Source: JADKFD01 sp050250665
GTDB lineage: Bacteria > Pseudomonadota > Gammaproteobacteria > Xanthomonadales > SZUA-5
Direction: 5' to 3'
DNA: 64,000 bases
Assembly: GCA_050250665.1 (NCBI GenBank)
Contig: JBFWOF010000025.1
Coordinates: 1 to 64,000, forward strand
In this document: piece after piece, positions 38,283-46,972 of the stretch
How positions within the stretch are numbered: position 1 is the stretch's first letter
How the letters are laid out: each line of letters begins with the position of its first letter
The notes under the pieces: generated by a model
Seen by the model: only the letters and a program-made list of their open reading frames with translations
Databases searched by the model: none
Told to the model about the DNA's origin: nothing
Position numbers and translations under genes: made by a program

Positions 38283-39185
38283 TCAGAAACCTACTTGGAC
38301 GGAGAGATAGGCGCCGTTCTGGTCGGCGACGACGACATTGCCCAGATCGACATAGGCCAGCGTCACCGAGATGTGGCGCGTCGGCGCCCAGGCCAGAAAC
38401 ACATCCCACCAGAGATCTTCCTTGGCGATACCGAGCTGATCAGGCTTGGTCCGGAATTCGGCGCCCAGGGCCAGCTGTCGGGTCAGCAGATAAGCCGCCG
38501 AACCTTCCCATTCGAAACTGCCGGAACTGCGATCGCCGCCGAAGCCGAGGATGCCGATCTGGTTGGCCTCGGTGTAGCGCAGCGTGCCGCTGAGCAGCAG
38601 GCTCTGATCCAGGAAGATCTTGGTCGCCGACAGATACACATCAGTCCCCGAATCGTCCCTGGCGCCGACGGCACGCACGATCGCGCCCTGCTTGTTGCGC
38701 TTGTGCTGGATACCGAGCGCAATCTGCGGCAGCCAGCTGTCCTGCTCCAGTACCGCATCGCCGACCAGCTTCAGCTTGGCGCCGAAAATGTCCTGTTCGA
38801 ACTGGAAGCCGCGCCCCAGACCGAGTGCGGCGCCGACGTCCTGGGTATCGAAGGATTGACGGGCGTAGCTCAGTTCCAGGCGATCGTAGAAGCCGACCAT
38901 CACGCCGTAGGCATTGAGGGCATAGTCGTCGACGTCGACGCGGGTGTAGAAGGCGTTGGCGCCGATCTGATCGCGCGAGCCATAGCCGCCGATCAGCGCC
39001 CACGGCGTGAGCCCACCGCCACCCGCACCCTCGATCTGGGTAACGCCGCCGGTCAGCAGCAATTTGCCGCCGTAACCCGCCACGTAGTCCGCGTCCGCGT
39101 CCTGGGCGTAGGCCGCACTCATCTGCGCAAGAGACAGCAGCAATGCCGCTGCCAGAGCGCCGCGGCGCCCATTCGATCTGTACAT
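38283..39185 (-). CDS. DUF3034 outer-membrane beta-barrel protein
   Basis: This 300-residue protein has a signal peptide (~1-28) and the DUF3034 start GGKLLLTGGVTQIEGAGGGG followed by LTPWALIGGYGSRDQIG. The rest consists of alternating amphipathic strands ending in YLSVQVGF with a C-terminal Phe, the usual sign of a Bam-dependent outer-membrane barrel. Role unknown. Only 9 bp separate it from the haemoglobin gene and 35 bp from the cache protein gene upstream, so co-transcription is very likely. Confidence 0.8.
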   Translation of the reverse strand: MYRSNGRRGALAAALLLSLAQMSAAYAQDADADYVAGYGGKLLLTGGVTQIEGAGGGGLTPWALIGGYGSRDQIGANAFYTRVDVDDYALNAYGVMVGFYDRLELSYARQSFDTQDVGAALGLGRGFQFEQDIFGAKLKLVGDAVLEQDSWLPQIALGIQHKRNKQGAIVRAVGARDDSGTDVYLSATKIFLDQSLLLSGTLRYTEANQIGILGFGGDRSSGSFEWEGSAAYLLTRQLALGAEFRTKPDQLGIAKEDLWWDVFLAWAPTRHISVTLAYVDLGNVVVADQNGAYLSVQVGF

Positions 39186-39220
39186 GGAGGAACTCCGCTG
39201 GGGTCGTTGGGTTGGTCGTT

Positions 39221-40204
39221 TCAGGGCGCGCCCAGGCGCAACATCAAGCTGTCGAAGGCCGCGGCAAAACGTCCGCGCAGGCCATGGGGCCAGGCCGGCG
39301 CACGCAGATGGAAATCGCCCATCGCCGCGCGTTCGAGCAGATCACAGGCGCTGTCGATGGGGCGCAGTACCCGTTGCCGGAACAGCATCACCAAGGCCAT
39401 CCACAGCAGCGACAGCACGGCGCCCAGGCCCAGTATCAAGGGGCTGCCGTCGCTGTTGGCGTCGGACTCCAGCGCTGACCAGCGCAACTGTGCGGTGGCG
39501 GCATCGGCGAACAAGGGTCGGGTCCTGTTCTCGGCGGATACGCCGCGCAGTTCCGGTGAGGACTGCAGCAGGCTGTTCTGCGGATCGTCGCTGGCGTAAA
39601 CGCTGATCTCCACCGGCGCCAGTCGAGCCAGTGCGGCGACAAATTCGGCGCCGATTTCATTGGCCGCAAACAGATAGGCATCGACATTGCCGGCGCGCAC
39701 GATCGGCTGGATCGAGGCCAGATACAGCCGGCGTTCGTCCAGCACCAGCCCGGTGGCCGCTTCGTGACTGTCGCGTGCCTGCTGGAACAAGGGATGCCGA
39801 GCCGGGCTGCCGCTGCTGTCGGTCCATGGGCGCGTGCCGGCAATCCAGCGGCCATCGACGGCGATGACACCCACCAGATCCAGCCCCAGCTGCGAACGGC
39901 GCTCGGCCAGCACGTCGCTGATCGAGGCCGCATCCACGTTCTGACCGGGAATCGAACCCTGCTGCAGGGCATCGACGATGTAGGCCATGGTGGCGCCGTC
40001 CAGCGCCAGCAGGTCGGCGCGCAATCGCAGCTGCGAGCTGGCGTTGGCTTCGAGTTGCTCCTGCGCCGCCTGCAGCAGCTGCGCCGCGCGATTCTCGTCG
40101 GCCTGCTGTTGCGAGGACTGCAGCTGCAGCGTGATCAGCCAGCAGGCGCCCATCAGCAGCGCGGCTCCGACGAGCCCGATCAACCAGGAATGCGTTGCTT
40201 TCAT
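39221..40204 (-). CDS. Cache/HAMP membrane protein without output domain
   Basis: This 327-residue protein has a membrane helix at about 8-27, a periplasmic region of ~220 residues with cache features (LGLDLVGVIAVDGRWIAG and LYLASIQPIVRAGNVDAYLFAANEIG), a second helix at ~258-280 and a short HAMP-like segment (RVLRPIDSACDLLERAAMGD). It stops there: no kinase, GGDEF, EAL or methyl-accepting domain is present. It may be a truncated relative of larger sensors or may signal through a partner. It sits 12 bp after the cupredoxin gene. Confidence 0.75.
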   Translation of the reverse strand: MKATHSWLIGLVGAALLMGACWLITLQLQSSQQQADENRAAQLLQAAQEQLEANASSQLRLRADLLALDGATMAYIVDALQQGSIPGQNVDAASISDVLAERRSQLGLDLVGVIAVDGRWIAGTRPWTDSSGSPARHPLFQQARDSHEAATGLVLDERRLYLASIQPIVRAGNVDAYLFAANEIGAEFVAALARLAPVEISVYASDDPQNSLLQSSPELRGVSAENRTRPLFADAATAQLRWSALESDANSDGSPLILGLGAVLSLLWMALVMLFRQRVLRPIDSACDLLERAAMGDFHLRAPAWPHGLRGRFAAAFDSLMLRLGAP

Positions 40205-40216
40205 GCGCGATCGTCC

Positions 40217-41134
40217 TCAGCCGCCGACACGGGGCTTGGTCAGAACCAGCTTGCGGTCGACGCTGCCGCGCTCGGTGACCGCGATCGACTGGCTCAGCAG
40301 ATTGGCGCGCGGATTCCACACGTACAGAGTGCCGCGCCCGATCGGCAGATCCTTAAGCTGGTAGCGGCCCTGTGCGTCCACGTTCGACTGGAAGGCCGTC
40401 GGCAGCACCATCACCTGGGCCTGCATGACGTGATGCACATTGCAGTTGACCACCACCAGCCCGGGCTGGTCGAAGACGTGCTCGCGGGCCTCGCCCTCGC
40501 CGTAGAAGCCCAGATCGAAGCTGGATCCGGGAGTCGCCGAAAACACGTTGTGGCGCACCGGATCATTGTTCGGAAAAGACACCGTGCTGCCCTGCGGTAC
40601 CACCAGCAAGGGCGGATCGAAGGCCTTGCCTTGCGTATAGATGGTGTAGCGCCCGGGAGTGGCACGCACATTGCCCTGATCGGGCACGAAATAGACCAGC
40701 GTGTCGCCAAGATCGCGCGGCTCGACCTTGATGCGTCCGCTGCCGGCCAGTTCGATGACACCGCTCAGCGTGCCGCGCTGGGCGGGTGCTGCTTCAGCGC
40801 TGGGAGCGGGCGCCGGTGCAGGCGCCGGCGTCGGCGTCGGTGCAGGAGCGGGTGTCGGTGCAGGAGCGGGGCTCGGTGCAGGAGCCGGTGTCGGTGCAGG
40901 AGCCGGTGTCGGTGCAGGAGCCGGTTTCGCCGTCGGAACGGAGGCCGGGTTCGGCTTGGTTGCCGGTGTGGGTGCCGTGGCGACGGGTGCTGCAGCCGGG
41001 ACCGCAACTGGCGCCGGTGTGGCAGGCCTGGACTGCGCGATCGGTGCAGTATTCGTCGGGGTGCTTGGCCTCGGCGCGCTGGCGCAGCCGCTGAGTACTG
41101 CCAGGCACAGGATGGAGAGCAGGGAGAGACGCAT
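40217..41134 (-). CDS. Cupredoxin-domain lipoprotein with Pro/Ala-rich linker
   Basis: This 305-residue protein has a lipoprotein signal (MRLSLLSILCLAVLSGC) and a ~90-residue linker of AP/TP repeats encoded by an 18-base tandem repeat. The C-terminal domain resembles plastocyanin-like proteins often labelled methylamine utilisation protein: VSFPNNDPVRHNVFS gives the first His, and VVNCNVHHVMQAQV gives Cys, His and Met, a full type 1 copper set. A carboxypeptidase-like beta segment follows. It is the first structural gene after the sigma/anti-sigma pair (121 bp) and likely carries electrons or copper at a membrane. Confidence 0.85.
   Translation of the reverse strand: MRLSLLSILCLAVLSGCASAPRPSTPTNTAPIAQSRPATPAPVAVPAAAPVATAPTPATKPNPASVPTAKPAPAPTPAPAPTPAPAPSPAPAPTPAPAPTPTPAPAPAPAPSAEAAPAQRGTLSGVIELAGSGRIKVEPRDLGDTLVYFVPDQGNVRATPGRYTIYTQGKAFDPPLLVVPQGSTVSFPNNDPVRHNVFSATPGSSFDLGFYGEGEAREHVFDQPGLVVVNCNVHHVMQAQVMVLPTAFQSNVDAQGRYQLKDLPIGRGTLYVWNPRANLLSQSIAVTERGSVDRKLVLTKPRVGG
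40808..40927. repeat. 18-base tandem repeat encoding the Pro-rich linker
   Basis: About six copies of TCGGTGCAGGAGCCGGTG (plus strand) encode the AP/TP linker of the cupredoxin lipoprotein on the minus strand. Copy number is likely variable and would change linker length without breaking the frame. Confidence 0.8.
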
Positions 41135-41255
41135 ATTCGCTTCCGACGCGGCCAGACACTGGCCTTCGACGGACTACGTCCTCACGCCCGGGATTGGATG
41201 CGCCCGGGCTGCCCCGATTACAGTTCTTGACCAAGCCGAGTCGTGGCGGTCGCCC

Positions 41256-41717
41256 TCAGGTCGCGGAAAAATAGCTCCGCAGCGTCTGCGAACGGATCAG
41301 CAGCAGCGCCCCCCGGGGCGAGCGCAGCGGCACGTGATGGCTGCCTGCGGGTGCCAGCAGATAGTCGCCGGCGCGGTACTCGACCCCGCCCTGCACGATG
41401 GATCCTTCCACCACCAGGCATTCCTCGTCAGAGCGATGATCATGCTCGGGAATGATGGCGCCGGCGCTCAACCGCCAGAGATTGGTTTCGCTGCCAGCCT
41501 CGAGATCCTGATGCAGGCGTTTGATGCTGATACCCGGCATCAGCGTGACCCAGGTACCGCCTTCGGCGCGCACCACGTGGATGCCGGCCGCGCGCTCGAG
41601 CACGCGCTCACGCAGGCGTTCGCGCAAGGGCGCTGCCAACCTCGGCGCTTCCAGAGCAGTGCCCAGCAAACCGGCTACCTCTGGTTCCAGCGCAAATTCT
41701 TCCTGTTCGTCAGCCAT
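41256..41717 (-). CDS. Cupin-type anti-sigma factor (ChrR C-terminal-like)
   Basis: This 153-residue protein is mostly one cupin: WRLSAGAIIPEHDHRSDEE, then CLVVEGSIV, gives the metal-binding His-His-Glu set and AGSHHVPLRSP the last His. It is related to the C-terminal domain of ChrR, which holds RpoE until singlet oxygen or another signal arrives. The Zn-binding anti-sigma motif (HxxxCxxC) of classical ChrR is not seen, so the sensing and sigma-holding mode may differ. Its start overlaps the end of the sigma gene by 8 bp, the usual layout for such pairs. Confidence 0.8.
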   Translation of the reverse strand: MADEQEEFALEPEVAGLLGTALEAPRLAAPLRERLRERVLERAAGIHVVRAEGGTWVTLMPGISIKRLHQDLEAGSETNLWRLSAGAIIPEHDHRSDEECLVVEGSIVQGGVEYRAGDYLLAPAGSHHVPLRSPRGALLLIRSQTLRSYFSAT

Positions 41718-42363
41718 GGGCTGCTCCTGGCTCCAGTTCGACCCGCAGGCAATCCATGCCCCGGCGTATATGCGATTTGACGGTGCCCAGCGGAATGCCG
41801 GTGCGCTCGGCGATTTCGGCGTGGCTGGACCCCTCGAAAAAGGCCATCAGCAGCAGCTGCCGCTGCTCGCTGCGCAAACCGGCCAGAGCCAGTCGGACAC
41901 GATGACCCTCGACAAAGGCTTCCATCTCGCTCGCGCCTGAATTCTCTTCACAAGCCGTATACGCAGCCGACAATGCTTCTGGATGCAGCGCTTCCAGACT
42001 GGATTCAGGTTTGCGTCGACGACGGCGATCGCTGGCCCGGCTCCAGGTCAACATCGACAGCCAGGCCATGCCATTGCCGCGGCTGGCATCGAACTGGGCA
42101 TGGTGTTCCCAGACGTACTGATAGACGTCCGCGACCACTTCTTCGGCATCGCGCGGATCACCGGCCACCCGCGCCGCCAGTGCATGAAGCTTGTCCACGG
42201 TGGCGTCGTAGAGTTGATCGAGCGCGCGCAGTTCACGGCTGCCGATGCGCGCGATCAGATCGGCGCAGTCGGCCTCGATGGCCTCGGCCACGGTCTCACC
42301 GGGTTGGTCATTGCCTGGCGTCAAGGAGCGTGTTCCATATCCATGGCGCCAATGATCGCGCAT
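41710..42363 (-). CDS. ECF-type sigma-70 family RNA polymerase sigma factor
   Basis: This 217-residue protein has sigma region 2 (YDATVDKLHALAARVAGD, then AEEVVADVYQYVWEH and ASRGNGMAWLSMLTWSRASD) and region 4 (LRSEQRQLLLMAFFEG, then SHAEIAERTGIPLGTVKSHI). Region 4 ends in the helix-turn-helix that reads the -35 element. It is paired with a cupin anti-sigma gene and followed by the cupredoxin-haemoglobin genes on the same strand; RpoE-ChrR pairs behave this way in oxidative stress. It probably controls its own unit and the four genes downstream, which is inference from order and spacing. Confidence 0.87.
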   Translation of the reverse strand: MRDHWRHGYGTRSLTPGNDQPGETVAEAIEADCADLIARIGSRELRALDQLYDATVDKLHALAARVAGDPRDAEEVVADVYQYVWEHHAQFDASRGNGMAWLSMLTWSRASDRRRRRKPESSLEALHPEALSAAYTACEENSGASEMEAFVEGHRVRLALAGLRSEQRQLLLMAFFEGSSHAEIAERTGIPLGTVKSHIRRGMDCLRVELEPGAAHG

Positions 42364-42565
42364 TTTCGGCTTGCGCCTGTAGTTGGCCTGGACGCAGGCC
42401 AGCGCTGATCATGGCCGCGGCGACGGAATCGGCTCTTGCGCGCCCTTCGCACCCGCTTGAGTAGCGCTTCAGGCTTAGCCTGTTACCATCGGCTACGCTT
42501 GACCAGCGACAGGCATCGGAACGTATCGTGCGCCCGCGGGTCTGAGACGGTGATCGGAGTCATCA

Positions 42566-43384
42566 ATGAGCGACAGCGCCACCAGCCTGAACAAGGACGA
42601 CCTGCCCGATTCCGCGAGCAGCACACGCGCGCGCTGGCTGCGCTATGGCGTGCGCGTACCCCTGCTGCTCTGGCACATCCTGATTCACCTGCCGCTGACG
42701 CTGATCCTGGTGAGCCCGCTTGGTGAGCGCGTGCGCCTGGGTGACGAGCACCTGCGCCATCGCGCCATCCGCTGGTGGTCTGGCGGGCTGATGCGGATCT
42801 TCGGCTTTCGCGTGACCCGTCACGGCCAGCCGCTGCCCGGTGCGGCGCTGGTGGTCGCCAATCATCTGTCCTGGCTGGATATCGAACTGATCCACAGCCA
42901 GCGCGCGGTCGAGTTCGTGGCCAAGTCGGAAATCAGTCGCTGGCCGCTGATCGGCTGGCTGGCACGGCGGGCCGGCACCATCTACCACCGCCGCGGCAGC
43001 ACCGAATCGCTGTCCAGCGTGGCCCAGATGATGGTCGAACGCCTGCGTCAGGGCGCCCAGGTCGGGGTGTTTCCCGAAGGTGGCACCACCGATGGCAGCC
43101 GCGTTAGGGTATTTCATGCCCGCATCTTCCAGTGCGCGGTCGAGGCCGGTGTGCCGGTGCAGCCGGTGGCGCTGCGCTATCTGCTCAACGGCGAGCACAA
43201 TCCCAATGTGCCCTTTCTCGATGGCGAGAGTTTCTTCGTCAACTTCGTGCGTCTGCTGGGCGAGCCGGCGATGGTCGCTGAAGTGCATTTTCTGGAGGGG
43301 CTGCAGCCCAATGGTGACGGCCGCCGGCGACTGGCGGAAGGCGCCCGGGCCCACATCGTGCGCGCGCTGGGACATGCCGAATGA
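42566..43384 (+). CDS. 1-acyl-sn-glycerol-3-phosphate acyltransferase family protein
   Basis: This 272-residue PlsC-family protein has a membrane helix near 35-55, the catalytic NHxxxxD motif (VVANHLSWLDIELIHS at ~97-112) and the substrate motif VGVFPEGGTTDG. Members acylate lysophosphatidic acid or related lipids at the inner membrane. The ATGA overlap with the next gene (alpha/beta-hydrolase) links the two. It may serve phospholipid or ornithine-lipid synthesis; the exact acceptor is not evident. Confidence 0.87.
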   Translation: MSDSATSLNKDDLPDSASSTRARWLRYGVRVPLLLWHILIHLPLTLILVSPLGERVRLGDEHLRHRAIRWWSGGLMRIFGFRVTRHGQPLPGAALVVANHLSWLDIELIHSQRAVEFVAKSEISRWPLIGWLARRAGTIYHRRGSTESLSSVAQMMVERLRQGAQVGVFPEGGTTDGSRVRVFHARIFQCAVEAGVPVQPVALRYLLNGEHNPNVPFLDGESFFVNFVRLLGEPAMVAEVHFLEGLQPNGDGRRRLAEGARAHIVRALGHAE

Positions 43385-44397
43385 GCACCATCGGCATCCG
43401 CTCGCTGCACGGCCACACCACCTTTCGCCGGCGCGGACCGCTGGCCAACGCCCACGTGCAGTCGCTGCTGGCTTCCAGCGGCCTGCGCCGGGCTGCAGCG
43501 CGCCTGCGTTTTCCGGGTCTGCATGAATCCAGCAGCGAGCAGATCCTCGATTGCGGCGAAGGCGTGCGCCTGCAGGGCTTTCTGTCGGTGCAAAGCGTGC
43601 GCCCGGCCTCGCGCGGCATGGTGGTCTTGCTGCATGGCTGGGAGGGCAGCGTCCAGTCCAGCTATCTGATGGTCAGCGCCGGACGCCTGCTGGCGGCCGG
43701 CTTCGATGTGTTCCGGCTGCACTTTCGCGATCACGGCGACACCCATCATCTGAATGAAGGCCTGTTCCACTCCTGCCGCCTCGATGAGGTGGTCGGTGCG
43801 GTCAAGGCCGTGCAGCAGCGCTACAGCCCACGCAAGCTGGCAATCGCCGGCTTCTCGCTGGGCGGAAATTTCGCGCTGCGCGTGGCCAATCGTGCCCCGC
43901 AGGCAGGCGTGGATCTGGCCTATGCCTTCGCCGTCTGTCCGCCGCTGGATCCGGCCGCCAGCCTGCGCCAGATCGAAATCGCACCCTGGGTGTACGAGCG
44001 CTATTTCATCGCCAAGTGGGTGGAGTCGCTGCGCCGCAAGCAGTCGCTCTACCCGCACCTCTACGATTTCAGCGCCTGGCTGCGCAAACCCACGTTGCGC
44101 GATCTGACTGCGCGCATGGTCGAGGGCTATACCCGGTACGAACGGCTGGAAGACTATTTCAACGGCTATTCCATCGCCGGCGATCGCCTGGCCCAGCTGA
44201 CAGTGCCGGCGACCATCGTCACCGCCACCGATGACCCGGTCATACCGGTCCTCGACTACCACGATCTCAAACTGCCCGAGTGCGCCGAGATCATCCTCAC
44301 CGATCACGGCGGCCACTGCGGCTTCATCGAAGACTGGCGGCTGAAGAGCTGGATCGAGGATCTGCTGGTCGAGCGCCTGACCCAGGCTGCCGAGTAG
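43381..44397 (+). CDS. YheT-family alpha/beta-hydrolase
   Basis: This 338-residue protein is a YheT-like hydrolase: LLHGWEGSVQSSYLM near the oxyanion loop, nucleophile elbow IAGFSLGGNFALRVA (Ser ~159), catalytic Asp in TDDPVIPV and His in DHGGHCGFIED. Its start overlaps the acyltransferase stop by ATGA, so the pair is co-translated and may act on lipids. Substrate unknown. Confidence 0.85.
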   Translation: MSTIGIRSLHGHTTFRRRGPLANAHVQSLLASSGLRRAAARLRFPGLHESSSEQILDCGEGVRLQGFLSVQSVRPASRGMVVLLHGWEGSVQSSYLMVSAGRLLAAGFDVFRLHFRDHGDTHHLNEGLFHSCRLDEVVGAVKAVQQRYSPRKLAIAGFSLGGNFALRVANRAPQAGVDLAYAFAVCPPLDPAASLRQIEIAPWVYERYFIAKWVESLRRKQSLYPHLYDFSAWLRKPTLRDLTARMVEGYTRYERLEDYFNGYSIAGDRLAQLTVPATIVTATDDPVIPVLDYHDLKLPECAEIILTDHGGHCGFIEDWRLKSWIEDLLVERLTQAAE

Positions 44398-44452
44398 CGG
44401 CGCGGTCCGGGCAGTCCTGCTGGCTGCGCGGCTTTGAGCAGCAAATGCGGGG

Positions 44453-44545
44453 CAGGGGTCAAGGGGCAGGGGACCCGCCCCGCCGCACGATCTGACCTTG
44501 CAGCGAGCCTTGGGCCCGTGCCCCGTGCCCCCTGCTCCCTGCCCC
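44453..44545. repeat. Dispersed ~75-bp repeat (GGGGCAGGGGACCC type), copy 2
   Basis: Begins AAGGGGCAGGGGACCCGCCC, contains GCAGCGAGCCTTGGGCCCG, and ends CCCTGCCCCC. In reverse complement it matches 26508-26580. A REP-like CGGCTGAAGCCGCTCCCACA follows at 44555-44575. Confidence 0.6.
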
Positions 44546-44629
44546 CTTGATCGCGGCTGAAGCCGCTCCCACAGGGCGTGCTGCTGCCCTACAATCGGGT
44601 CCTCCCTCGATGGTGCGGAGCAGTGTCAG

Positions 44630-45679
44630 ATGCCGACGATCACGCGTCTTCCGGTGTTGCCCTTGCGGCGTCTGCGGGCCGAGCCCAATCAGCTGATCCT
44701 GCATTTCCGCGGCGGCCGACTGGTGCGCAAGGGCGCCGGCATGGCCTACTGGTTTTCCCCGCTGTCGGCGGCGATTGCCATGCTGCCGATCGAGGATTGC
44801 CAGAGTACCTTCGTGCTCAACGAACATACGGCCGACTTCCAGGCGATCAAGGTGCAGAGCACGATCAGCTACCGGATCGTCGATGCCGAAAAGGCCGCCA
44901 GTCGCTTCAACTTCTCCCTGTCCATCGATCATGGCGCCTGGCTGGAGCAGCCGCTGGATCGGCTCGCCAGCGTGCTGGCCCAGCGGGCGCTGCCGGTGGT
45001 GCGCAAGCTGGTGTCGGCGCAATCGCTGGAATCGGTGCTGCAGCATGGCTCCGAGCAGGTGCGCGAGGCGGTCGTTCAGGCCTTCACTCAGGATGTCGAG
45101 CTGGCGGCCATGGGCCTGCAGCTGGTGAATCTGGTGATCGATCAAATCGTCCCCAGCGCCGAGCTGGAAAAGGCGCTGGGCACACCGATGCGCGAGGCAG
45201 TGCAGGCGCGTGCCGACGAAGCCCAGTTCCAGCGCCGCGCCCAAGCGGTGGAAAAGGAACGCACGATCAAGGAAAACGAGCTGGCCACCGAGCTGGAACT
45301 GGAGCGTCGGCAGATGCAGCTGATCCAGAAGCGCGGCGAGAATGCGCTGCTGCAGGCGCAACAGCAGGCAGCGAGCCTGCAGGCCCAGGTCGAGGCCGAG
45401 ATCGCACGGGCCCTGATGCAGGCAGAAGCCGAATCGCAGCGCAGCCTGATCGGTGCCCGGGCCGAGGCCGCCAGTCAGAAGATTCTGGCCGAGCAGCAGT
45501 CTGAAGCCATGCAGCGCCACCACGACATCTGGGCACAAACGCCAGCCCATGCCATGACCGGCATGGCCATGAGTGAACTGGCCAGCAAGCTGACCACCAT
45601 AGGCCACCTGAACGTCACGCCCGATCTGCTCGGACAGAGCTTCACCCAGTTTCTGCGTGACCAAAGCACGCCCGAGTGA
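44630..45679 (+). CDS. SPFH/Band 7 domain protein
   Basis: This 349-residue protein has an SPFH domain at about 20-190 (YWFSPLSAAIAMLPIEDCQS and FQAIKVQSTISYRI) followed by a long helical, Glu/Gln/Ala-rich coiled coil at about 195-300 (ERTIKENELATELELERRQ). No N-terminal membrane helix is seen. Such proteins form cages or scaffolds at membranes. It is followed after 40 bp by an NAD-kinase-like gene on the same strand. Confidence 0.85.
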   Translation: MPTITRLPVLPLRRLRAEPNQLILHFRGGRLVRKGAGMAYWFSPLSAAIAMLPIEDCQSTFVLNEHTADFQAIKVQSTISYRIVDAEKAASRFNFSLSIDHGAWLEQPLDRLASVLAQRALPVVRKLVSAQSLESVLQHGSEQVREAVVQAFTQDVELAAMGLQLVNLVIDQIVPSAELEKALGTPMREAVQARADEAQFQRRAQAVEKERTIKENELATELELERRQMQLIQKRGENALLQAQQQAASLQAQVEAEIARALMQAEAESQRSLIGARAEAASQKILAEQQSEAMQRHHDIWAQTPAHAMTGMAMSELASKLTTIGHLNVTPDLLGQSFTQFLRDQSTPE

Positions 45680-45719
45680 GCGCCGTGGCTGGCAGCGAAG
45701 CTGAAAGACGACTCGCCCG

Positions 45720-46640
45720 ATGAGCCCGACCCTGCCGCGGGTGGTGCTGGTCACACGCCGTACGCCGCTGGAGGCCTTGCTGGACCGCTTCGGCACCCGC
45801 GGCCAGGTCGAGTTCTACCTGCGCTCGCGCGGCCAGGACCTGGGCTGGGCACAGTCCATCCATGACAAGTTGCAGGCAGCGCTGGTGGCGGTGCAGCGAG
45901 CGATTCCGCCACACCAGCGCAGCGTGCGCGTGGACCGCGATGGACTCGATCGATTCCTGTTCGCCCCCGACGATCTGGTGGTCATCGTGGGTCAGGACGG
46001 CCTGGTGCCGAATGTGGCCAAGTATCTGCGCGGCCAGCTGGTCATCGGTATCAATCCCGATCCGCAGCAATACGACGGTGTGCTCTGTCGGCATCCGGCA
46101 CAGCTGGCGATGCCCCTGCTGAACTTTGCCGGTCTCTGGACCGGCGCGCCGGGGCCGGATGACGGCTTCGCCGTCGAACAGCGGGTCATGGCCCTGGCCC
46201 GGCGCGAGGACGGTCAGGAGTTGCGGGCGCTGAATGAAGTCTTCCTCGGGCATGCCAGTCACCAGTCGGCTCGCTATCGGATCCAGCTCGGCGAGCGCCA
46301 CGAGCGCCATTCCTCCTCCGGCGTGATCGTGGCCACGGGTACCGGAGCCACCGGCTGGGCGCGTTCCATCGCCACCCAGCGGGCGCTGACCGAGCCGCTG
46401 CCGCAACCTGGCGATGCCCGCCTGGCCTGGTTCGTGCGCGAACCCTTTCCGAGCGTGGCCACCGGCACCGAAGTCAATTTCGGTTTTGCGGATGCCGAGG
46501 AGCCCCTGCAGCTGGAATCGGAAATGGATGAGGCCGGTGTGATCTTCGCCGACGGCATCGAGAGCGATCGCGTCGAGTTTCTCACAGGCCAGCGCTGCAG
46601 CATCAGCCTGGCGCCGGAGCGGCTGCGGCTGGTGGTGTAG
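45720..46640 (+). CDS. NAD-kinase-like protein with altered GGDG motif
   Basis: This 306-residue protein resembles ATP-NAD kinases: VVIVGQDGLVPNVAKYL replaces the GGDGT motif (first Gly kept, second Gly changed to Gln); LNEVFLGHAS matches the conserved NE motif; SSSGVIVATGTGATGWARS matches the GDGVIVSTPTGSTAY region. It could phosphorylate NAD or another nucleotide-like substrate, or be a regulator. The SPFH neighbour (40 bp upstream) suggests joint expression. Confidence 0.7.
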   Translation: MSPTLPRVVLVTRRTPLEALLDRFGTRGQVEFYLRSRGQDLGWAQSIHDKLQAALVAVQRAIPPHQRSVRVDRDGLDRFLFAPDDLVVIVGQDGLVPNVAKYLRGQLVIGINPDPQQYDGVLCRHPAQLAMPLLNFAGLWTGAPGPDDGFAVEQRVMALARREDGQELRALNEVFLGHASHQSARYRIQLGERHERHSSSGVIVATGTGATGWARSIATQRALTEPLPQPGDARLAWFVREPFPSVATGTEVNFGFADAEEPLQLESEMDEAGVIFADGIESDRVEFLTGQRCSISLAPERLRLVV

Positions 46641-46648
46641 GGTTGGCG

Positions 46649-46678
46649 GGGACTCGGGACTCGGGACTCGGGACTCGG
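46649..46678. repeat. GGGACTC heptamer array (short)
   Basis: Four copies of GGGACTC just after the NAD-kinase-like stop. Its four G-triplets with 4-base spacers meet the G-quadruplex pattern. A longer array is at 60737-60784. Confidence 0.85.
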
Positions 46679-46736
46679 AAAAGGCCACAGGATGGCATCT
46701 TTTTGGGTCCGCACCGGTCTGGGCCCACAAAGGCCG

Positions 46737-46835
46737 GCGTCATTGCGAGGAGCGCAGCGACGAAGCAATCCAGTGCTTCTGCGGCTGTGGCTCTGGATTG
46801 CTTCCCCCGGATCAAGTCCGGGGTCGCAATGACGC
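46737..46835. repeat. GTCATTGCGAG element, full length
   Basis: Begins GCGTCATTGCGAGGAGCGCA, holds AAGCAATCCAG and CTGGATTGCTT in the interior and ends GTCGCAATGACGC. A partial element in the opposite direction follows to about 46890. The 46641-46972 gap shows no gene. Confidence 0.85.
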
Positions 46836-46972
46836 TTGGGGTTCATGGCCCGTGCGCAGAGTCGGGCCGACACCGGTGGCTCGCAATGACGCCTCGATGG
46901 AAGCCTGTCCCATGTCCCTCTCTTGATGCGCTACCCGCGACAGGCGTTCACTGATGGAGCGCGCGGTCACCA

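Noticed and set aside
40808..40927. Possible CRISPR-like array within a gene
   Set aside because: The 18-base units are contiguous, in frame, and encode a Pro-rich linker.
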